Assembly (NCBI GenBank): GCA_016303265.1
Contig: JAEDLZ010000051.1
Location: 1 to 9,847 of the forward strand
Reading direction: 5' to 3'
DNA: 9,847 nucleotides
Source of the DNA: Clostridiales bacterium
GTDB taxonomy: Bacteria; Bacillota; Clostridia; Monoglobales; Monoglobaceae
Position numbers and translations under genes: made by a program. Under the pieces are notes generated by a model. It saw only the letters and a program-made list of their open reading frames with translations. It was not told the DNA's origin and did no database searches. This document shows positions 1 through 6,137 of the stretch, piece after piece (within the stretch, counting starts at the first letter, position 1; every line of letters begins with the position of its first letter).

Positions 1-507
1 CTTGCTCCTCTTAAAGGCTTCTGCCTTATCCATATCGGGGTTGTCTGCCAAAAGATAGGGTATCATTCTGTATTCGTATGCCTTGACAATACCGGGAATT
101 ATGAATAGTATAGTCCAGAGTATCGTATACAAGTCACGGAAAAACATTACCTTTACATTTCTCTTATAGTTTACATCAAAGCCTGTGCCCATATCTGATA
201 CATTGCCTCTATCCTGTAAAGCGTTCAGACGGAATTTGTTTACGCCGACCGCGAATGGATTGACTAACAACACGTATATGAGTGCTACCGCCGCCAGCGC
301 CAAAACCATAATAACAGCAAAGCCGATGACTGCTCCGGCACTTTCAAGTGCCGCGTCTGCATTGCTCTGCGTATCTGCAGCCGAGTTTGAGCATAAGCCC
401 GCTCCGCCTACAGCAGCGGCAAAAATCGCTGATACAAGCACCGACTTCCAGTAATTGCGCTTTACAGCCGCCTTACCTTTCTCTTTAAGTTCTTTTCTGT
501 TCCACAT
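1..507 (-). CDS. DUF975 family integral membrane protein, C-terminus cut by window edge
   Basis: The reading frame is open from an ATG at 507 to base 1, giving 169 residues with no stop, so the C-terminal part lies outside the window. An AGGAGG site at 515-520 sits 7 nt before the ATG. The protein opens with a basic amphipathic segment (KELKEKGKAAVKRNYW) followed by a hydrophobic stretch at about 21-40, a second at about 58-86 and a third at about 122-141. The third ends in IIPGIVKAYEY, then residues 150-156 PYLLADN and a Pro-Asp-Met segment. This order (ALKGNYW-like start, LWTILFIIPGI, then a YLLADNP element) is the hallmark of the DUF975 family of clostridial membrane proteins, whose biochemical function is not established. 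It follows the double-glycine precursor by 65 bp on the same strand. That position, directly behind a peptide gene, makes it a candidate immunity or self-protection protein, but this is inference from context. Family assignment is firm; role is not. Confidence 0.85.
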   Translation of the reverse strand, partial: MWNRKELKEKGKAAVKRNYWKSVLVSAIFAAAVGGAGLCSNSAADTQSNADAALESAGAVIGFAVIMVLALAAVALIYVLLVNPFAVGVNKFRLNALQDRGNVSDMGTGFDVNYKRNVKVMFFRDLYTILWTILFIIPGIVKAYEYRMIPYLLADNPDMDKAEAFKRSK

Positions 508-510
508 AAT

Positions 511-521
511 CTTTCCTCCTT
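511..521 (-). promoter_or_regulatory. Ribosome binding site of the DUF975 gene
   Basis: The minus strand reads AAGGAGGAAAG, with the AGGAGG core 7 nt before the ATG at 507. It is a strong site and fixes the start of a gene whose other end is missing. Confidence 0.8.
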
Positions 522-536
522 AAATTTTTTAATTCA

Positions 537-566
537 GGCAGTGCACGAAAACAGGCTTACACTGCC
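537..566 (-). repeat. Inverted repeat between precursor gene and DUF975 gene
   Basis: GGCAGTG and CACTGCC (537-543 and 560-566) are perfect 7-bp arms around a 16-nt loop, in the 65-bp gap between the peptide stop and the DUF975 start. On the transcribed strand the hairpin is not followed by a proper U-tract (the next bases are TGAATTAAAAAATTT), so it is not a textbook intrinsic terminator. It could be a weak attenuator or an RNA-stabilising hairpin that sets the ratio of peptide to membrane protein. Confidence 0.4.
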
Positions 567-572
567 AACAGC

Positions 573-797
573 TTATTTTTTTCCGAAATGTGGGTGGGAG
601 CAGTAGCTTGCCCCGTTTTCATAATGAAAATAAAAGCAGTTCCCGCATTTTCTTGAATTGACCATTCCCGCGGCAAGGTAGAAGTTGTCGCAAAACGAAT
701 CGGCAGACACCGGGCTTATGTCCACGCCTCCATTTACATCGTCAAGGTCATCATCACTGAGTTCCTCGAAAAATGTGTCCCTGCTTCTCTCCTTCAT
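573..797 (-). CDS. Double-glycine leader precursor peptide (putative bacteriocin/RiPP), Cys/His-rich core
   Basis: This 74-aa peptide starts at the ATG at 797. An in-frame ATG lies 6 nt upstream at 803, but it is only 2 nt from AGGAGG, whereas 797 is 8 nt away. Residues 1-24 form an acidic leader ending FFEELSDDDLDDVNGG, which matches the LS-x2-(D/E)L-x2-V-x-GG pattern of leaders cut by C39 peptidases. A C39 exporter is encoded in the same cluster. The predicted 50-aa core begins VDISPVSAD and carries four Cys (core positions 12, 27, 30, 42) and three His (34, 44, 46), with a KCGNC motif, aromatic residues around it, YCSHPH near the end and a basic FGKK tail. The spacing C-x2-C-x11-C with flanking His suggests either two disulfides or metal binding; modification of the Cys is also possible. 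I do not recognise the core as a described bacteriocin family. The gene lies behind its own SARP-type promoter and ahead of a membrane protein. That it is an exported precursor is well supported; its activity is unknown. Confidence 0.85.
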   Translation of the reverse strand: MKERSRDTFFEELSDDDLDDVNGGVDISPVSADSFCDNFYLAAGMVNSRKCGNCFYFHYENGASYCSHPHFGKK

Positions 798-803
798 ACT
801 CAT

Positions 804-813
804 CTCCTCCTTT
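804..813 (-). promoter_or_regulatory. Ribosome binding site deciding the precursor start
   Basis: The minus strand reads AAAGGAGGAG directly before ATGAGTATG. The AGGAGG core (806-811) is 2 nt from the first ATG (803) and 8 nt from the second (797), which favours the second and shortens the leader to 24 residues. Confidence 0.7.
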
Positions 814-878
814 CTGTATATATCTTAAATTTGCAATTTATATATAAAGCCATTATCTCTAATGATGTTTATAACTGT

Positions 879-884
879 ATTTTA
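879..884 (-). promoter_or_regulatory. Predicted -10 box of the precursor promoter
   Basis: The minus strand reads TAAAAT, one mismatch from TATAAT, 8 bp downstream of the last TCCTAAT repeat. The place where a -35 box would fall (about 902-907) is occupied by the repeats and holds no TTGACA-like sequence, as expected for an activator-dependent promoter. A start near 872 would give a 5' leader of about 75 nt, AT-rich, with a small hairpin (CATTA/TAATG, 851-864). A second TATAAA-like sequence lies slightly downstream, so the exact box is uncertain. Confidence 0.55.
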
Positions 885-892
885 TCATGCCG

Positions 893-921
893 ATTAGGAC
901 TTTATTAGGACTTTATTAGGA
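893..921 (-). promoter_or_regulatory. Three 11-bp-spaced direct repeats, predicted SARP operator
   Basis: On the minus strand the heptamer TCCTAAT occurs at 915-921, 904-910 and 893-899, each pair separated by AAAG, giving an exact 11-bp period. The copy nearest the gene ends 8 bp before TAAAAT. SARP-family activators are known to bind heptameric direct repeats with 11-bp periodicity placed 8 bp upstream of the -10 box, overlapping the -35 region. A SARP-like gene ends only about 25 bp upstream. The repeats are seen directly; the link to this regulator is inference, but geometry and context agree well. Confidence 0.75.
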
Positions 922-946
922 CTTATGATAATTTTTTTAAAAAATT

Positions 947-1732
947 TTAACTATTTTTTTCATAAGCTCCGGAAATATATCCTGCAGTAGGCTCCGCCCA
1001 TGGATATTGCGTCATAAATTCGCCCGACCATGCTCTTTGTGCGTTGCTGTCATTTTCTATAAACCGATAATAGTCACACTGTATTCTGTTTATATCCACC
1101 GATATATTGCCTCGATTTCGTATAATAACATCATCCGCACTCACCTCTGCAAGCGTTTCAATCATGAACGAGATAATCTTCTGAAGATATTGCTGCCGCT
1201 TCAGACTGTAATCGTCATCATCAAAAAGGATTCCTGCTATTTCCGCATTGCTGCACGCCGCTCCACGGCGGTATACCAGATATGCAAATAGCTCCTTTGA
1301 TTTCTTTCGTTTAAAGTTCAGTCTTGTTCTGTCCGTTTTGAACACATCAAAGTTTCCAAAGCACTGAACATAAAGAAGTATTTCGTGCCTTGTTTCATTT
1401 TGGGGTTCAGGCTCTTTTTGCTCTCCACCAAGCATCGGCGATAACAGCCATTCTCCGGGTGAACAGGCAATGTCGTCCCCGTTCATCCCCGTCACAAAAA
1501 TAATGTCTGTTTTCGGATTCAGCTCCTTAATCCGCCTTGATGTTTTCTCAACTTCCGCATTGCACAGACTTACATCAACAAAGGCAATATCTGTTTCGCA
1601 AACACGGCAATAATCAAACGCTTCACCAATATCATTAAACACTGCGAGTGCCGCCTGAGGAAATGTCCTTTTAATTGAGTCCGTGAACGCCTTAACAGCA
1701 AAATTTTCGCTTAGTGCCGCAGCTACCCGCAT
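947..1732 (-). CDS. SARP-like transcriptional regulator with degenerate receiver domain
   Basis: The protein has 261 residues. The N-terminal ~100 residues look like a response-regulator receiver fold but lack its chemistry: the acidic pair after strand 1 is replaced by ALSEN, an Asp remains at 53 in IAFVDVS, Thr81 follows strand 4 (IIFVTG), and the conserved Lys-Pro is replaced by SerPro at 98-99 (WLLSPM). Phosphorelay control is therefore doubtful. After a polar linker, residues ~120-215 form an OmpR/SARP-type winged helix: YVQCFGNFDVF, then FKRKKSKELFAYLVYRRG, a helix with SNAEIAGILF, and a wing with IIRNRGNISVDI. Residues ~218-250 (CDYYRF ... WSGEFMTQYPWAE) are a short piece of the bacterial transcriptional activation (BTAD) region, much shorter than in actinobacterial SARPs. 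The start ATG overlaps the end of ABC2 by 10 nt, with AAGGGAG 9 nt upstream, so it is translated with the export operon. It probably activates the precursor promoter just downstream. Confidence 0.85.
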   Translation of the reverse strand: MRVAAALSENFAVKAFTDSIKRTFPQAALAVFNDIGEAFDYCRVCETDIAFVDVSLCNAEVEKTSRRIKELNPKTDIIFVTGMNGDDIACSPGEWLLSPMLGGEQKEPEPQNETRHEILLYVQCFGNFDVFKTDRTRLNFKRKKSKELFAYLVYRRGAACSNAEIAGILFDDDDYSLKRQQYLQKIISFMIETLAEVSADDVIIRNRGNISVDINRIQCDYYRFIENDSNAQRAWSGEFMTQYPWAEPTAGYISGAYEKNS

Positions 1733-3930
1733 GTATTTTCACTCCCTTCATTTTCGTTGTCGTCGAGCTTCTGATTAGCAATAAGCTCGGCAAATATCCC
1801 ATCTTGACGGATAAGCTCATCGTATGTGCCGCTCTCGGCAATCCTGCCGCCGTCCAACACCAAAATCCTGTCACAGTTTTTGATGGTTGAAAGACGGTGC
1901 GCTATCACAAGCCTTGTGCATTTCATATTGCCAAGCGCATCGGACACTCTTTTTTGTGTGATATTATCAAGTGCACTCGTTGCTTCGTCAAAAATAAGTA
2001 TCTTAGGCTTCGATGCAACGGCACGGGCAATTAACAATCTCTGCCTCTGTCCGCCGGAAAAGCCGCCGGAGCTTTCAGAAACCATGGTATTCATGCCCAT
2101 GGGCATCTGCCTTATATCCTCAGCAATTCCGGCAATCTCCGCCGCCGCCCATGCGTCCTCCATACCAAGCTCCGGCGCAGATATGGTAATATTGGAATAA
2201 AGGCTTCCGGCAAACAATTTGCCGTCCTGCATTACTGTGCCGATTCGCTGCCGTAAAGATTTTAAGTCGATGCCCGACAAATCTCTGCCGTCATAGTACA
2301 CGGCACCCTTCTGCGGCTTTTCAAAGCCAAGCAAAAGCCTCACGAGTGTACTCTTTCCGCAGCCTGTTTTACCTACAATAGCCACATATTCGCCGCTTCG
2401 TATTTTGAAGGATAAATTTTCAATAACGTTCGGGCAGTCGTCTCTGTATTTAAAGGAAATATTATTCAGCTCTATATTTCCTTTTAAGGCTTTGACAACC
2501 CGTTTTTTCTCCGAGGTTTCGGGGACTGCGTCAAGAATCGGCTTGGCAAGGTTGAAAACCGTTTTTCCCGTAGCGGCCGAAACCGCCGCTGCGGAAAGCG
2601 CTGTAAATGCTCCCGCTATCATGCCGTATGCAGTTTGAAAGGCGTAGAAATCGGCTACCTTCATTTGACTTTTTACAGCAAGAAAATATATTACAACAGT
2701 TCCCGTAAGCGTTACTGCCGTATTGATAACGTTACTGAATTTAATAAGTGCCGGCGGATGCTTCAACCGTTTTGCATAAAGATTTGCCCATCTTGCAAAG
2801 GCTCTCTTTTCCGCACCGGCAAGCTTAATTTTCCGTATTCCTGTTATGGTTGAATAAAGCATTCCGCTTTCTTTGGAGGCGATTGTCATTCTTTTTCCGT
2901 CAAATGCGGACTGCAAAGTCGCCGTAACAACAGAAACAAACAAAGTTGCAAGCAATATTATAAGCGACGCCGTAACAAGCATTGGTGCAAACCGTACAAT
3001 CTGCGTTATATATATAAGCGAAAACAGAGCCGTAAAGATAACCGATACAACACTTTCAAGCACCGTGCGGCACGTATTTCCCAAATTCTCAATTCGGTTG
3101 TACAGCTCGCCGGACGAGTATTCTCTGAAAAAGCCTGACGGCAGCGACAGCATACGCATCATCATTGCCGACTGTACCGAAAAGCTCATTTTAACATCCA
3201 CGCGGCTGCTTGCCACGCTGTGCACCGTTTTTAAAAGCAGTTTTGAAACCGCAAGGCAAAGCATAAATACCGCTGTTGATATCAGAAGAGAGTTATTGCC
3301 GTCCTGCACAACCTCAGAAAACATAAAGTGATTGATTTTCGGTATAATAACACCTACCGCCGCCGCTGCCGCAAGCAGTGCAATGGGTATCAGAAAATCC
3401 GCAAGGGTAAAGGTTCTGAGCACATACGAAACAAAGTCACCCTTACTCAATTGCCTCTGGGGAAAAGGCTTATAAAACAAGATTGCTTCTCTCTCAAATT
3501 CTTCCTCGTTATATTTTCCGATTTTCACTTTTTTTCCTGTTTGTTCGTCATAGATGCTGTAACCGGAAATCTTATTCGGAATAAATGCAACTGCGATGCC
3601 GTCTTTTTTTCTTTTTCCGAGCATGGGTCCACAGGCGGTTTTGTACCAACCCTTTTTCAACTCAACGCTTCTTGTCATAATACCGTGAGGCCGAAGCATA
3701 TATTCCAGCTGTTCGTTTAAATCACTCGATTTTTCCGTTATCTCAATCGGCTTAAAATGCCAATATGCAAGAATTTTGTTTACACTGTCAATAAACTTTG
3801 TGCTGTCATCGCTGAAAACGGGCATAATCCGCTTGCCCGAAACCGAATTGGCAATTTCGGCAAATGCGTCTTCAAGTGCCGCGTTATCCTGCAGCTTTCT
3901 GTCCTTAATCTGATTGTCAAACCAGCCCAT
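1723..3930 (-). CDS. NHLP/NHLM-type bacteriocin export ABC transporter, permease/ATPase subunit (ABC2)
   Basis: The protein has 735 residues from the ATG at 3930. A GTG at 3939 would add three residues, but the ribosome binding site overlaps it. Residues 1-~170 are a cytoplasmic domain without C39 residues, beginning GWFDNQIKDRKLQD and ending AILFYKPFPQRQLS, both typical of the second exporter of NHLM systems. Many relatives have a longer N-terminus, so this is a compact form. Membrane segments lie at about 178-197, 215-233, 294-312, 318-337, 402-419 and 432-452, followed by an ABC ATPase: Walker A GKTGCGKST at 520-528, FSGGQ at 624-628, Walker B LIFDE with D648/E649, and H-loop His678. All nucleotide-binding residues are present, so it should be active. 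It starts 11 nt after ABC1 ends and should pair with it as a heterodimer for export of the GG-leader peptide. Its C-terminal codons overlap the regulator start. Confidence 0.9.
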   Translation of the reverse strand: MGWFDNQIKDRKLQDNAALEDAFAEIANSVSGKRIMPVFSDDSTKFIDSVNKILAYWHFKPIEITEKSSDLNEQLEYMLRPHGIMTRSVELKKGWYKTACGPMLGKRKKDGIAVAFIPNKISGYSIYDEQTGKKVKIGKYNEEEFEREAILFYKPFPQRQLSKGDFVSYVLRTFTLADFLIPIALLAAAAAVGVIIPKINHFMFSEVVQDGNNSLLISTAVFMLCLAVSKLLLKTVHSVASSRVDVKMSFSVQSAMMMRMLSLPSGFFREYSSGELYNRIENLGNTCRTVLESVVSVIFTALFSLIYITQIVRFAPMLVTASLIILLATLFVSVVTATLQSAFDGKRMTIASKESGMLYSTITGIRKIKLAGAEKRAFARWANLYAKRLKHPPALIKFSNVINTAVTLTGTVVIYFLAVKSQMKVADFYAFQTAYGMIAGAFTALSAAAVSAATGKTVFNLAKPILDAVPETSEKKRVVKALKGNIELNNISFKYRDDCPNVIENLSFKIRSGEYVAIVGKTGCGKSTLVRLLLGFEKPQKGAVYYDGRDLSGIDLKSLRQRIGTVMQDGKLFAGSLYSNITISAPELGMEDAWAAAEIAGIAEDIRQMPMGMNTMVSESSGGFSGGQRQRLLIARAVASKPKILIFDEATSALDNITQKRVSDALGNMKCTRLVIAHRLSTIKNCDRILVLDGGRIAESGTYDELIRQDGIFAELIANQKLDDNENEGSENTCG

Positions 3931-3935
3931 GCTTC

Positions 3936-3943
3936 TCACCTCT
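3936..3943 (-). promoter_or_regulatory. Ribosome binding site deciding the ABC2 start
   Basis: The minus strand reads AGAGGTGA, overlapping the ABC1 stop and a potential GTG start at 3939. AGAGG is 8 nt from the ATG at 3930, so that ATG is preferred. Confidence 0.65.
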
Positions 3944-6119
3944 AATCATTTGAAATCAGCTCCTTATATCTTCCGCCCGCTCTTAAAAGTTCTTCATGGG
4001 TACCTCGCTCTGCAATCACGCCCTTATCAAGCACGATAATCTCGTCGCAGTCCCGTATGGCAGAAAGTCTGTGTGCAATAACAATACATGTAATACCCCT
4101 GTCGGTAATCGCTTTCATTACTTCTTTTTCCGTCTTTGCGTCCAGTGCGCTTGTTGCCTCGTCCAGTATCACGATTGTGGGATCCTGTGCCAGAACACGC
4201 GCAATTTCAAGTCTTTGCCGCTGTCCGCCCGAAAAATCCTTTCCGTTTTCACAGATAACATAGGAATATCCGCCGTCACGCTCCATAATATCGTCGTGAA
4301 TACCTGCGTCCCTCGCTGCCATAATCATTTCGAAATCCTCTATGGTTTCGTCCCACATTTTTATATTGTTTTCTATCGTATCCTCAAAAAGCACAATTTC
4401 CTGATCAACCACCGAAAGCGAGCCACAAAAAACAGCTTTGTCAATTTCTTCTATCCGCTTTCCGTCATAGAGAATTTCGCCGCTCCACGGCTTATACAAC
4501 CCCGAAATGACATTTGCAATAGTTGACTTTCCGCAGCCCGAGGAGCCGACAAGGGCAATCCGCTGACCTTGTTTTACAGAAAAACTGATGTCGCTTATAA
4601 TAGGCTGTGAAAGCCTTGAATATCCGAAGGTAAGATTTTTTACCTCAATATTTCCTTTAAGCTTCTCGTATGCGGTTTCCTGTTCCTGCTTTGCAAAGCG
4701 TTTCTCCTCTCTGTATTCCATCACGTCGTCAATGCACTCCATATCGGTACGCATTTCCTGAATGGTCTGCCCTGTTTTTATAAGCTCTGACGCAGGCTGT
4801 GAAAAAGCCGTCAAAAAGCCCTGAAACGCTATAACCATACCGATTGTAAAGCTTCCGTGCAATACAAGAAATATTCCTATTGCAAGTATGATAACATCAG
4901 CTAAAGAGGCAACCAGAGCAGGAATCATACCGAGATAATGATTGATATGTAAAAAGCGTGCTTCTCCGTTTACCAGATTTGCCTGACAGCCCGACCACTG
5001 CTTAAAATATCCGTTTTCTCCGCCGGAGGATTTGATATTTTCAATCAAATCAATACCCGTAATTGTCATAGAGGCAAGCTTTGCCTTGTCCTTCATAGAC
5101 ACTCTTAAAATATTAATTCGTTTCTGCGAAATAACTACCGAAGCCAAGGCATTTGCCGCAACCGAGATCAGCCCGATACAGGTAAGCATGGGACTGTACT
5201 TTATCATAACCGTCAGGTAAATCAGCATCATAATACTGTTAAAAAGCAATGGAGCGGCCGTATTCACAAGATTTACCGCAATGTCCGCATTGGAGCTTTG
5301 CCTTTTCATAATGTCTCCTGCCATACGCTGGGAGAAAAAGTCCATCGGAAGACGCAGCACCTTACTTAAAAAAGCCGTGCTTCCGACCGCCTCAAGCTTT
5401 GATGTAATTCTTATCTGTTCTATCGCCTGCACGATTAATACAAGAATCTGCACCGCCGAAAAAATGCTTAATGTTGCGATAAACGGCGTCAGCCAGCCGG
5501 GATTTTGCCCCGAAAGCAGTCTGTCAGCCAAAATTCTTGAAAAAGTCGGATTTGCAATTCCCGCAAGGGACAGAATAAGCGTTGTTAACATTCCGAAGGC
5601 AAGCGCCGCTTTCGTGCCGGACAGTCTGTCAAGAGCAAATTCAGCCATGCTTTTTCTTTTTCCTGAGGGCATAAACGCTTCTGTCGGTCTGAACAAAAGA
5701 CAAATTCCCGTAAAAGCTTCGTCAAGCCGCTCCATAGAAACGATTATCTTACCCTTAGCAGGATCGTTAATGACCGCCTTGTTTCCCTTAAATCCGCAAA
5801 GCACAACAAAGTGATTGAATTCCCAATGAAGAATACAAGGAAATTCACCTGCTTCTTTCAGCACCTCCGGTTCAAGCCGATAGGCTTTGGCCTCAAAGCC
5901 GTATTTTCTTGCTGCCGTAAGAATATTTTTTGCGTTTGAGCCGTCTCTGGACACACCGCAGTCAATACGGAGCTGCTCTGAGGTCAGCCACTTGCCGTAA
6001 TAGGCGAGCACCATGGACAGACATACTGCACCGCATTCCACATTTTCAAGCTGCATCATAACAGGAACCCTCACCGCCTTGTGGGAAGACGGCTGCTTTA
6101 TTTTTTTTGCCTTTTCCAT
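3942..6119 (-). CDS. NHLP/NHLM-type bacteriocin export ABC transporter with C39 peptidase domain (ABC1)
   Basis: The protein has 725 residues from the ATG at 6119. It is a peptidase-containing ABC exporter that cleaves double-glycine leaders on the cytoplasmic face and moves the core across the membrane. The N-terminal C39 peptidase (about 15-145) has oxyanion Gln23, catalytic Cys29 (QLENVECGAV), His103 (HWEFNHFVVL) and Asp119 (INDPAKG), so it should be catalytically competent. GVSRDGSNAKNIL and ILHWEFNHF are characteristic of the NHLM/NHLP ABC1 group rather than ComA/LagD types. Six membrane segments span roughly 170-440. The ATPase has Walker A GSSGCGKST at 525-533, FSGGQ at 629-633, Walker B VILDE with D653/E654, and H-loop His683. 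It is flanked by the mini-HlyD (16 nt gap) and ABC2 (11 nt gap). The likely substrate is the GG-leader peptide encoded at 573-797. The family name refers to long nitrile-hydratase-like leaders, but the local leader is the short bacteriocin type. Confidence 0.93.
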   Translation of the reverse strand: MEKAKKIKQPSSHKAVRVPVMMQLENVECGAVCLSMVLAYYGKWLTSEQLRIDCGVSRDGSNAKNILTAARKYGFEAKAYRLEPEVLKEAGEFPCILHWEFNHFVVLCGFKGNKAVINDPAKGKIIVSMERLDEAFTGICLLFRPTEAFMPSGKRKSMAEFALDRLSGTKAALAFGMLTTLILSLAGIANPTFSRILADRLLSGQNPGWLTPFIATLSIFSAVQILVLIVQAIEQIRITSKLEAVGSTAFLSKVLRLPMDFFSQRMAGDIMKRQSSNADIAVNLVNTAAPLLFNSIMMLIYLTVMIKYSPMLTCIGLISVAANALASVVISQKRINILRVSMKDKAKLASMTITGIDLIENIKSSGGENGYFKQWSGCQANLVNGEARFLHINHYLGMIPALVASLADVIILAIGIFLVLHGSFTIGMVIAFQGFLTAFSQPASELIKTGQTIQEMRTDMECIDDVMEYREEKRFAKQEQETAYEKLKGNIEVKNLTFGYSRLSQPIISDISFSVKQGQRIALVGSSGCGKSTIANVISGLYKPWSGEILYDGKRIEEIDKAVFCGSLSVVDQEIVLFEDTIENNIKMWDETIEDFEMIMAARDAGIHDDIMERDGGYSYVICENGKDFSGGQRQRLEIARVLAQDPTIVILDEATSALDAKTEKEVMKAITDRGITCIVIAHRLSAIRDCDEIIVLDKGVIAERGTHEELLRAGGRYKELISND

Positions 6120-6127
6120 CGGCGCTT

Positions 6128-6137
6128 TCACCTCCTT
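6128..6137 (-). promoter_or_regulatory. Ribosome binding site deciding the ABC1 start
   Basis: The minus strand reads AAGGAGGTGA, a full-length anti-Shine-Dalgarno match, 8 nt before the ATG at 6119. A GTG at 6131 in the same frame lies inside this site, so it is an unlikely start although it would extend the frame by four residues. Confidence 0.75.

Noticed and set aside
185..454. Plus-strand 89-codon frame opposite the DUF975 gene
   Set aside because: The minus-strand frame encodes a recognisable DUF975 protein with a good ribosome binding site. The plus-strand translation is low-complexity Ala/Thr/Ser and has no support.
573..803. Precursor start at the first ATG (803), giving 76 residues
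   Set aside because: The AGGAGG core is only 2 nt from this ATG but 8 nt from the in-frame ATG at 797, so the shorter form is more likely. The difference does not change the GG cleavage site.
927..949. AT-only palindrome-like stretch after the regulator stop, considered as a terminator
   Set aside because: It has no GC stem and would form only a very weak hairpin. It fits an AT-rich region upstream of the promoter better, and readthrough from the operon cannot be excluded.
2873..3331. Plus-strand open frame of about 150 codons opposite the ABC2 gene, with similar ones opposite the other large genes
   Set aside because: It lies wholly antisense to a strongly supported coding gene, shows no recognisable domain and has no convincing ribosome binding site. 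It is a shadow of the minus-strand gene.
3942..6131. GTG start for the C39 exporter at 6131 and likewise GTG at 3939 for the second exporter
   Set aside because: In both cases the Shine-Dalgarno sequence overlaps the GTG, while a downstream in-frame ATG (6119 and 3930) has normal spacing.
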